Below are positions 22,501-34,500 of a DNA stretch of 64,000 bases, one piece after another. The DNA is taken from the NCBI RefSeq assembly GCF_016808095.1, contig NC_068979.1, positions 27,299,960 through 27,363,959 on the forward strand. Reading direction: 5' to 3'. The stretch's first letter is position 1, and each line of letters opens with the position of its first letter. A program made the position numbers and the translations under genes. The stretch comes from Vigna angularis. Taxonomy: Eukaryota; Streptophyta; Magnoliopsida; Fabales; Fabaceae. The notes below the pieces were generated by a model, which was not told the DNA's origin, ran no database searches, and worked only from the letters and a program-made list of their open reading frames with translations.

Positions 22501-25500
22501 AGAAACTTGAAAAGGAGGATCATTTGGAAAGAGAATGCAACAAGCAACATTATTATTAAGTGAAGAGTATGGCATTTGATTGATAAGAAAACATGCATTT
22601 AGGATGACATCTTCCAATGATAGATAGGAATATTGACACCACGTAATAGGGTACAAGCAATTTCAGCCAAGTGTCTATTTTTCCTTTCTACTATACCATT
22701 TTGTTATGGTGTGTGTGGACAAGTAGACTGATGTAATATAACATGTCAACTTAAGACCGTAAAGAAGTTAGATGAGAAGTACTCTTTGACATTGTCACTT
22801 AAAAATTTTAATTATTTGACCGACTTGATTCTTGATTTCATTAAAAAAGGATGTGAAGATAGGCTACAATTATGAACGGTCTTACATAAGATAAACTCAA
22901 GTACATCTCGAATATTCCTCAATATACATGACAAAGTATCTACAACTGAAAAAATGAGACACGACTAGGCCCTCCAAATACCAAAATGGACAATAGAAAA
23001 ACTAGAATTATACCTTGACTCAGTTCTTTTAGGAAAAGAAGATTTAACATGTTTTCCTAGTTGACCGGACTCACATTTTAAAGTTTGAAGACTACTAAGT
23101 TTAGGGACCAATTTTTTTAATTTTGATAAATTAGGATGGCCTAACCGATCATTTAAAAGTTTAGGACTTGGAGATACAAAACATGACACAGTGGACTAGA
23201 TCCAAATAATAACCTTCTAAATTCATGTCCTTCTCCAATCTGTAGATAACCCCTTTACCGTGCTTGGAAAAGAACAAACAAGGAGCAAAATAGAGAGAGG
23301 GGGGATCTGCGAACCTAATTGAGGTGGCGCGGCGTTGTTCTGGATGGTGGAAGGTGGCACGTGAACTTCACACGCGAGATTGTGGTGAAGAGAAACAAGG
23401 TGGGTGACGGCGGAGACAGGGTCTGGGAGAGGCAGGGGTGGCTGTTGCTCGGAGAGGCAATTTAGATTCATTGGTCATTGGACAGAATTGTTACAGTGGC
23501 TGCTCGCCGGTGTATGGCGAGAGAAAAAACAGCAAAAAACATGTCTGAGATGGCTAAGACAGGTAGACTAGGATCGACTTGCTTTGATACCAACTTAATG
23601 TTAAACAAAGGGAAAAATATGTTTTTCAGGGGATAATTCACACCCTTCCTCTACGCGTGTATATGTAGAGTTTTAGGGAGCTATGATACATAAAATGACA
23701 ACTGCCTATGAACGGGAAAGCCACTAAAGCATACAACTCACACAACTAGCAATAATTAACATACAGCTAGCATTTTCTTATTCTAACAGGAGTATTTTTA
23801 TGTACTGAACTTCTCCACTCTCTGATGTATATTCTCTGTTCTTCTAAATTTTAAGAATCTAATATTCATTTATCCCAAAATGAAAATGATTGATTTTAGG
23901 GAGACTTTTGTTATCATATTCCAAAGCTGATTTTGTAAATATCTTGCAGAGATAAATTGCTGGCAGGATTGGTTGGTCTTCTCTGATATATTCTATTTTG
24001 TTATCATATTCCAAAGCTGATTCTGTAAATATCTTGCAGAGATAAATTGCTGGCAGGATTGGTTGGTCTTCTCTGATATATTCTATTTTCTTATTAAAAG
24101 TGGGTGCATTGATTTTGTTGATTTTGTGGACAAGCTGGTTTCACGACTTACAGAGGGTGATCATCATATACTTAAGACCAATCATGTGACCTGGTTGCTT
24201 GCACAGATAATTCGAATTGAGCAAGTTATGAATGCTTTGAACACTGATCCTAGAAAGGTAGTTAATTAAATGCAAAACCTTGTTATTTTATCTTGCTTCC
24301 AGTATGGACAAACAGTAAATTGTAGATCTACTTTTTTTGTGATCCAAACATAAAACATTTTCTAATGTTCTGTAAAATGCACATTTTTTCTAGCCTCTAA
24401 ATTCTTATCAAGAACGCAAAACCTTGTTATTTTATATTGCTTCCATTATGGACAAACAGTAAATTGTAGCTCTACTGTTTTTGTGATCCAAACATATAAC
24501 ATTTTTTAATGTTCTGTAAAATACACATTTTTTCTGGCCTCCAAATTCTTATCAAGAAATAAATATATATTTTTTTTCATACCCAGATTTACTAATTTCG
24601 TACAATTTAATGGAAGAACTGGTTTTGGCAGTTGTTATAATACAGAAATAAGTGTCATCTTTATGGTTACAAATATGGGGATCATATCTTTATTAGATGA
24701 TATCAAATCTCCTCTAATTATTGTATTGATTTCCTTTTCTCTGTATAAGTAAACCATCTATGCTATTGTAGAAACAAGGCTCAAACTCCATTCTTCTTTT
24801 TATCTTTACCATTTAACATGATATTATAGTGTATATCACTGGTGAGCCTCCCTAGTCAACATCAGAACACCCAACAATTTAATTATTTCTATTATCTTCC
24901 TAAATAAGGCCTTTGTTGGGGCATTCTTAATATATCTTAGGATCTGTACAACAACATCCCAATGTAAGGAGAATTCAAAAGTTGACATACTATGCTCATT
25001 GAAAGGGCAAGGTCACAGTGAATCATAGTGAGATACTTTAGGTTGCCAATTAACCATCTGCATCTCTCAGGATCTGGATATGACTCTTCTTGGTTTGGTA
25101 CAAGTTTGATACTTGGATCCATTGGTATGTCTTTGGCTTAGCATTTAACATCCTTTTTTCTTCTAAAATATCTGAAGCATATTTCTTTGTGATATGAGCA
25201 AACCAACCTTGGACTAAGAAACTTTCATACTAAGGAAATACCACAATTGACTAAGGTTTTTTTGTTTGGAACTATTCAGCATGATATTGTTTTAGATGGA
25301 CAATACCCTCCATATCATTCCAAACTGCTGAATCACAATTTGAAAATGTCCAAACCATGCATGAGATGATTCCTTAAGGCCGTTAAGGCACTTGCAAAGA
25401 TAACACACCTCATTAGACAACTCCCCTAGAACAACTAATATGCGGAAGGTTAGTGGAGAAATGCATTCTTTAGCAACAAAAGAGAATGTGTTAGTGTAAT

Positions 25501-28500
25501 CTTTGTAGGTGTACATCCTTTAGCAACCAAACAAGCTTTATAACGATGAATGTTCCCATCAGCACCAGTTTTAAGAGTGTATAGCCATTGAAACCCAACA
25601 ATTGTTTTTCCAGTTGGAAGAGAAACCAACTCCCAAGTACCACTACTATGAAAGACCCAAATCTCGTCAATCATAGCTTGTTTCCATTCTGCTTGAGATA
25701 AAACTTCATTTAGGGAGTTATGAGTAGCCACAAAAGTTAAAAGGGAGACATGAGTATAGTGCATGGAGGAAAGATGATGATACCTGAGGTTAATGTAGTG
25801 TTGGTTGGGTGGGGGGGTGTTATGGGTAGAATGCATACTTTTTCGAACCAGTTGACTTCAAAATTTGAGGTTGAATTCGACATGGGTGATAGTGTCGAAG
25901 AAGGGCTAGAGATTGGTATATTTGAAGAGGTGTTGGAGAAACATCCCTAGGATTGGCAGAGTCATTTTGGTGGTGATGAAAGAAGATTGAGAAAGGAGGG
26001 GAAGTGACTGCATATGTCCTGGTTAGAAGGAAATCACGTATGGATATACCAAATTGTTTTCTAATTTCATTGTAAAATGGGTGGAAGATAGAAAACAACT
26101 CCGATTGATTTTTCATGAACCAAATCCTAGTACCTTAAAAATAATCATCAATAAAGGAAACCACATTTAAAACCAAAGAGGTAACAGTGTGAGGAGGATC
26201 TCAAGTATTAAAGGGAACTAAGAAAAAAGGAGACAAAACTTGTTTATTAATGCTACGAGAAAAGATTGATGAATGTGTTTATCTAACTGACGCGACTCAC
26301 AATTTAAGCTTACACTTGGCACCATCTTCTACAATTTTGTCAATCTAGGATATCCTAATTGCTCATGAATCATCATTGGAGAAATGGTAGACACATACAA
26401 GTGTTGATGGAGAGAGATAATAGAGGCCATGTGGCTTGTCAGTGTCAATATCCGAACCTGCAAGGTGTTAGTATTTTTAGTGAATTTGAGTTTAATGTCA
26501 TGGGATTTGGTCAATTGGGTAATGGACAGTAAATTAAATGGATAATTAATGAACAAAATCAAGAATAAGGGTTCGAAGTCGTTGGGTAGTGTCAATGCCA
26601 TAGAGTTGTGCATGTAAACTATTGACAATGATGATAGAGAGTATTTTGTCAGTAGTAGTAAGGGATTGCAAAGTCTTGATGTCCCAACCGTACAAAGCAC
26701 AACCCTTAATAGGCATCCAGACTCACCTGAGGTACCAAAATCTCCACACTAGAAAAATTGTAGTCTAGAGTCCAGAGATATCAGTACTACTAGATTTGTC
26801 AACACTAGTAAACAACTGACATACTATTCACCAAGTCTCCAAAAGGACCACAAATTAATCACATTTTGTAGCAAGTGGAGCATATATGACTTATATGCTC
26901 CGATGTAAGGGGGAGTGTTATAATTATATAAATAAGAATCATATGTTTATAATTTTATATATTAGGATTATAGAATTGTATATGTTCTGAATGAATTGCG
27001 TGTCAAATGCAGACCACACAATATGTATTTATAGTGTAATATAGAATCAATTATAATAAATACACCTAATAATTAGGAATGAATCATCATAGTTTCACAT
27101 GTTATGTAATGCTTAATTTCCTAGAAATCTGTAAGCATATCTGTCTTATGTACCAAGCTTGTTATAAATGTACTTATGAGAAATAGAGAAGATTGGGAGA
27201 AAATATCCCTTGTGTGTTTAGCATACACATAGGGTAGTTTATTTATATTGTAAGATATGGGCCAATGCCCTTAATACAGAATAGACTAAGCCCAAATAAC
27301 AGAAACACACATCTTAACATCTAACACTCCCCCTCAAGCTGGAGCATATAAATCATATGTTCCAAGCTTGTTACAAAGATAATCAATTCTAGGTCCTCGT
27401 AAGGACTTAGTGAATATGTCTGCCAACTAGTTGCTTGAGTTAACAAACTCAGTCTTGATATCTCCGGATATGATTTTTTTCTCGAATGAAATGACAATCA
27501 ACTTCAATGTGTTTGGTTCTCTCATGGAAGACAGGGTTAGAGCTAATATGGAGAGCAACTTGATTATCACATATAAGTATCATGTGAGTGACATCTCCAA
27601 ATTTCAATTCACTAAGCAATTGTTTAAGCCACACAAGCTCGCAAGTAGCTGATGCCATAGCTCTATATTCTGCTTCTGCACTGGACCTTGCCACAACACT
27701 TTGCTTCTTACTTTTCCAAGATATCAGGTTGCTACCAATAGAGACACAATATCCAGAAGTAGACCTCCTATCAGAAGGGGAACCAGCCCAATCAGCATCT
27801 GAATAACAAACGATTTTTGTATCGTTGTTAGGGCCATATAGCAAACCTTTTCCAAGTGATCTTTTAATATACTTCAGTATGCGAACAACTGCATCCCAAT
27901 GGTCTTCACATGGGGAGTTTAGAAATTGACTCACCACACTAACTGCGAAGGAAATGTCAGGACGCGTAACAGTAAGATAGTTTAATTTACCAACTAGTCT
28001 TCTGTACCGTTCAGGATCTGAGAAAGGCTCCCCCTGATTTGGTAGGAGTTTGATGTTAGGGTCCATAGGTGTCTCAACAGATTTACAGTTCATTAACCCT
28101 GTTTCCTCCAAGATGTCTAACGCATACTTCCTCTGAGATATGACAATACCATCATTGGATTGTGCTACTTCAATACCCAAAAAGTACCGGAGTTTGCCAA
28201 GATCTTTGGTTTGAAAATGATGACAAAGGTGTTGTTTCATCTGAGAGATGCCAAGATAGTCGCTTCCTGTGAGAACAATATCATCGACATACACTATTAA
28301 GTAGATACATCCAGCACTCGAGTAGCGATAGAACACTGAATGATCCACTTCACTGCGAGACATACCAAATTGTTGAACAACACAACTGAATTTACCAAAC
28401 CAGGCCCGAGGAGACTGTTTTAAGCCATATAAGGATTTGCGAAGACGACATACCAATCCAGATGACTCCCCCTGAGCAACAAAGCCAGGCGGTTGCTCCA

Positions 28501-31500
28501 TATAAATTTCTTCATGCAAATCACCATTGAGGAAAGCATTTTTGACATCAAGTTGGTAAAGAGGCCATTGTCGAAGAGCGGCCATGGCAATGAATAGGCG
28601 AACAGAGGTCATTTTTGCCACTGGAGAAAAAGTATCACCATAATCTAAACCAAAAATCTGTGTGTAGCCTTTGGCAACCAGTCGAGCTTTCAGACGATCA
28701 ATTGTGCCATCAAGACCAACCTTGATAGCATACACCCACCTGCAACCAACAACAGACTTTCCAGATGGTAATTGGACAAGCTCCCAAGTTCCACTTTCCT
28801 TAAAGCACTTAATTCATCCATCATAGCTTGACGCCAACCAGGATGAGTTAAGGCATCACCCACAGATTTGGGAATTGACACAGAAGAAATGGATGAGAGA
28901 CAAGTATAAAAAGATGGAGATAATCTGTGGTAATTAAGAACAGTATAATGGGGGGAAGGGTTACGGGTAGAGCGTATACCTTTACGGAGGGCAATAGGCA
29001 AGTCAGACTCAGTTACTGGAGCCGGAGGAGACACATGAGGCGGCACCGGAAGTGAGTCATGAGGGAGACAATTACGGCGACTATAAACCTGAAGGGGTGG
29101 AGGTGAAGGATGATCCTGTGGTGAATGAGAGTCTAAAGAAGGAGAAGACAAAAGGGGTGGAGCATCACCAGGAGGATCACAGATAAGAGGGATATCAACA
29201 GTAACAGGGAGAGGTACAGAACTAGAAGATAGATGTGAAAAGTAAAAAGAAGACTCATCAAAAGTGACATCAGCAGAGATAAAATGACGATTGAGGGAAG
29301 GGAAAAAAACTTATAGCCCTTTTGTGACAGTGGAAATCCTAAGAAGACACATTTGTGAGACCTAGGAGATAACTTATCAAGACCAGGACTAAAATCATGA
29401 ACAAAACATGTAGACCCAAAAACTCGAAGAGGTAATGGATGCAGAGGGTCTTGAGGAAATAAGATAGAATGAGGGATTTTGTTATCTAGGACGGAAGATG
29501 GCATGCGGTTGATAAGATAACATGCTGTGAGAACTGCATCACCCCAAAAACGTGAGGGTACTTGACCATGAATCAGAAGTGTACGAGTTGTTTTAATAAG
29601 GTGTCTATTCTTGCGCTCAGCCACCCCATTTTGTTGAGGGGTATAAGCACATGAGGTTTGGTGAAGAATGCCATGAGAAGCCATAAACTGTTTAAACGGT
29701 TGAGAAAGGTATTCACGGCCATTATCACTACGTAAATTTCGAATAGAAACCCCAAATTGTGTTTTTATTTCATTGAAAAAAGATTGGAAAATAGAAAACA
29801 ACTCCGAACGATTCTTCATTAAAAACAACCAAGTACATCTGGAATAGTCATCAATAAAGGTAACAAAATACTGAAAACCTAAAATAGACTTAACACGACT
29901 AGGTCCCTAAATGTCAGAATGAACCAATGAAAAGGGGGACGACGCCCGTTGTGAGACACTACGAGGAAAGGAACTACGAGTATGCTTTCCTAACTAACAA
30001 GACGCACACGACAAACTTGATAATGTGGACAACCTCGGGACAAGTTGTTGTAGTTTGGCAAGACTAGGATGACCGAACTGAGCATGAAGAAGGGATGGTG
30101 ACTCCATGACTACGCCAACATGTGGAGAAGGGCGGAGATGATAAAGGCCATGAGACTCACATCCTGTGCCAATCATGTGTTTCGAACTCCGGTCCTGCAA
30201 CCAAACAAAATCTTTAGTAAATGAAATAACACAATTAAGAGTACGAGTTAAACGACTAATGGACAATAAGTTGAAGGGAGACCCATGGACATAAAGTACA
30301 TGATTTATGGATATGGATGGAAAAATATTATCAGTACCAATACCATGAGATGAGACTCTAGACCCATCAGCCATTGTTACCGAGGGTAAATTATCCGGAC
30401 ATGACAAGGAAGAAAACAAGGACTTGTTACCAGTGATATGATCGGTGGCGCCTGAGTCAAGGACCCAAGGTCCGAGGGAGTGAGTTAGACCAACAAAAGG
30501 TGTACCTGTACGTGCAACAGATGCAGATGTAGTGGAACCAGAGTGCTGATGATCCTCATACCATCTGAGAAATTCGTTAAAGATTGCAGGTTTGTCTACG
30601 GTATTAGATGAAGTAGGATGGTCTGCAGACGGTGATCGGGGAGGTGGATCAGAATTTGCCATTGCTACAGGTCGAGGAGGACGTCCATGGAGAGCATAAC
30701 ATCTATCAATCTTGTGGCCTAACTTGCCACAATGGTCACATTTTGGACGTCCTTTACTTGGCTTGCGAGACCGACTTCGATCATCACGTTGAGCAGCCAT
30801 AACAGAGGAATCATCAGTATGAGGAGATGTCTCAGTGACGGGTTTGCTCGGTATACGCAAAAGAGCAAAACAAGTAGAAGTAAAGTTGGGTATGACAGGA
30901 GAACCCAAAATCTGATCACGGACATGAGAAACATCATCAGAGAGTCCGTATAATGCCAACAACATGAAGAACTTTGATCGTTATTCCAATTCTTCAGCAG
31001 GAGCGGAAGCAGGAGGTAATATATCATTAAAGTCATGAAGAAGGGCATGAATTTTACCCAAATATTCTGCCATGGGACCAGGATTGCGCGGACCAATAAC
31101 AATTAATAGGTCCTGACAAACACCATAAAGACGCTGAGTGTCATTTGTATATAACAACTTCGCTTGTGCCCATACTTCTGAACATGTTTCATAGGATCGA
31201 AACATTTGTTTCAGTGAGGAGTGAATGATGGACTTTATAACAATGCATAACTGAGCATCAATTTTCATCCAGCGGGAAGTGTCATCTATGGGAGCAGTAG
31301 TCACATTTTGAGTAAGATGATCTAAGTACCCCTGACTCTTCAACCAAAGTTTGATGTCGGATGCCCATGTTGCATAATTTGTGCCATCTAACTTGTCAAT
31401 GGACAAGTGTACATTCACATAATTGGTATATATTGAGGGATCAGAAGATGAGCCACCAATAGAGGTGTTTGTAGACGAGGAAGACGCCATAGAGAGGGAG

Positions 31501-34500
31501 AAACCCTAAAAATTCAAAGTGCTCCGATTGACGCAACGACCACAGATCCAGAAAGAGGGCGAGGAGGCGATCACGGCGGTGCTGATCGGCGGCAGAAAGC
31601 TTCGGCGACGCGCCGGCACGCGCGGCGGCAGCGACGACTCTTGCGGCGGCGCGTGGAGGCGCGTGGGTGGTTCGTTCGCCGCGATCTTCGTACCACGGTG
31701 GTCGCCCGGCCGATACGATTCCGATGGTGTGGCCGCTGGTCGATTCTGGAACTCCGGCGGCGGCGGCGATGGCGGCGTCGATAACAGCGGCAGTGATGGG
31801 TGCCGGAGATCGTGGAGTTGACTGGAACTATTCCTGTGCTCTAGATACCATATGAGAAATAGAGAAGATTGGGAGAAAATATCCCTTGTGTGTTTAGCAT
31901 ACACATAGGGTAGTTTATTTATATTGTAAGATATGGGCCAATGCCCTTAATACAGAATAGACTAAGCCCAAATAACAGAAACACACATCTTAACATCTAA
32001 CAGTACTCAATCCGAGGGCCTATAAGGGACTTGGTGAGCATGTAAGCTAATTGATTATTAGAGTTGACAAAATCAATAGGAACAGTAGCTGAAGCCATGG
32101 AAAAAAGTACAAAAAATGGGATAAAAAGCACTGCCGGGGTATGAGGTAGACAGGTTGAAGCATAGTCTGCCAAGTTAAAGCACAGTCTGCTGAGTTAAAG
32201 CACAGTCTGCCAGGTTGGAGCACGGTCGGTCGATTGGAGCACGGTTGGCCAGGTTGGAGCACGATCGGTCGGGTTGGAGCACGGTCAGCTGGGTTGGAGC
32301 GGTGAATAAAGTGCAATGGTTGCCAGAGGAAGTCGATCTTGATCGCGGTGGTCACCGGAGGAAAAGGATGCTTGATAACAAAGGAAAGGGTCACACTGTG
32401 GTTGACGGTGAATAGAGGCAACAAATAATGGACAGTAGCGAAAGAGGCACGACAGAGAACTGAAATTAGGAGAGTAGTACTAAGGTACTCAGACACAAGT
32501 GTTGAAAGACAAAACTTTTATAGTTGACGATGACCATGGCGGGTGGCAAAGACAGTTGTGGAAGATGTCAAGATCTATATAAATTTGTAACAACTGATTT
32601 CATTCTAACAGGGATCATATATTTGTAATAAAAGATGTCAAGATCATATCTTTGTTATAAGAGAATTCAAATCTCCTACAATTGAATTAATTTCTTTCTT
32701 GAATATAAATGAACCATTCGTGCAATCACAGAAACAAACTGTTTAAGCTCAGTGCTTCTCTTTATCTTTATAGAGTTTAGCAACAATAATACTTGTGTTG
32801 GTGTGCATGGAAGTTTTATATTATGTTGTGCTAGGAATACTGTAACTGATGTGTAATATGGCACTGCATGGTAGGTGGAGACAACCAGAAAGATTTTATC
32901 ATTCCATAGAGAAGACAAAAGTTCGGATCCTAATAATTCTCAAAGTATCTTGCTTGATTTTGTGAGCAGCTGTCAAAATTTACGTATTTGGTCGCTTAAC
33001 TCATCAACCAGGGAATATCTGAACAATGAACAGCTTCAAAAAGGAAAGCAAATAGATGAATGGTGGAGACAAGCGAGCAAAGGTACACCAGAACACGATT
33101 ATTTCACCCTAGTTTATCTTATTACATTGTCAAATCACTAATTTTTTACTGTTTATTTGGAAGATTATTTTGAAATATCATAATTTAACTTGCTCAAGTG
33201 TATGGTTTTGAAAAAAAACGTGAAGTTTTCATCTTTTTTATAAAATTTTATGTGCCCTCTTATGGACATGGAAAGACTACAAATATGTATATTAATATGT
33301 ATTACAAATTGTTGTATTTAGAGGAAAATCTTCCTAATTAGAGAAAATACATATAGAATCTTCCTAATTAGGGAAAATATTTTTAGAATCTTAGTTTATT
33401 TTTTCAGTATAATGTTTCCTTATTTTTTTTTTGGAAGATTAGATTGTTACAAATAGGTGTAAGGAGAATGTAACATGAATGATAATAATAAAATTCATTC
33501 TCTTTTGAAGTTGGTATCAGAACTCCTCATCTTGGGAGCTCTTTTTCTGTAGCCACCGCCACCTCTGTCTGGCCACTGCTGCTACCACCGTAGTTGTTGG
33601 TCGTTGAAAGGGCGGAATGGTGCGCCCAACTCTGGCAAACACAATGCCAGAAATTGATCCAAGAATATGCTATTCCAGAGTGATCTATTTAAAATAATAA
33701 CACTGATAAGGATTATAAATCGGTTCTATTTTAAAGATGTAAGGAATCAACAAACAAAAGTCCTAACGCACAAACACCTACACTGTTACAAAGACAGTAG
33801 CTGGAAGCAGTTTTATTATTTTACAACAGTTACAACAATAAAAAACACCAGTGTAAACAAAACTACCCGCAAAAAGAGTAAAACCATCAACTACAAGTGA
33901 GGTTCTATTTATTAGGTCCTTACCCGGTTATAACTAATTGCAGTGTAGTCCATAATAATTAAATGCTCCTATTTCCAATAGTTCTATACATTTTATAATA
34001 TTTGACAGTTTTCTGAGATATTGTTCTGTTTTAGTTAAATGATCATTGCAGTGTTTTTTTGGTTGCATTATTATAACATACACTTGAATTTTAGGGGACA
34101 GAATGATGGATTATATGAATATGGATGAACGCTCGATAGGGATGTTTTGGGTTGTGACCTACACAATGGCACAACCTGCTTGTGAAACAGTAATGAATTG
34201 GTTAAATTCTGCCGGAGTTGCTGACTTACTGCCAGGAACAAATATGCAGCCTGCTGAGAGATTAATGGCTACACGAGAAGTGAGCCCACTGCCCATGTCA
34301 TTGTTAGCTGGATTTTCAATAAACTTGTGCGTGAAGTTGTCTTATCAAATGGAAGATTCTCTATTTTCTGGGCAGGTTATTAAACTCTCTCTCTCTCTCT
34401 CTCTCTGTCATGTTAAGTAAGATTCCTTTACCAATATGATTGTTTTGCTCCATACCTTTTCTTATTATATAAGTATGCATCAGCACCACCATTGATAGGT

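Larger units (their letters stand above)
26915..32120 (-). mobile_element. Older copia element B, split by the young element at 27175-32002
   Basis: The segment 26915-27130 is an LTR of the same family as 40310-40511 (shared TTATAGAATTGTATATGTTCTGAATG region, given here only in part). Next to it 27131-27169 and, beyond the young insertion, 32008-32120 together form the copia RNase H end (minus strand NNQLAYMLTKSLIGPR at about 32010-32070). The join is exact across the GTACT target duplication, so B was the insertion target. Only its 3' end survives. Confidence 0.65.

Noticed and set aside
23950..24023. Alternative exon 6 start in the first duplicate
   Set aside because: It reads into a TGA before reaching the true exon. 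I keep 24040 as the exon start and list the first copy as a finding.
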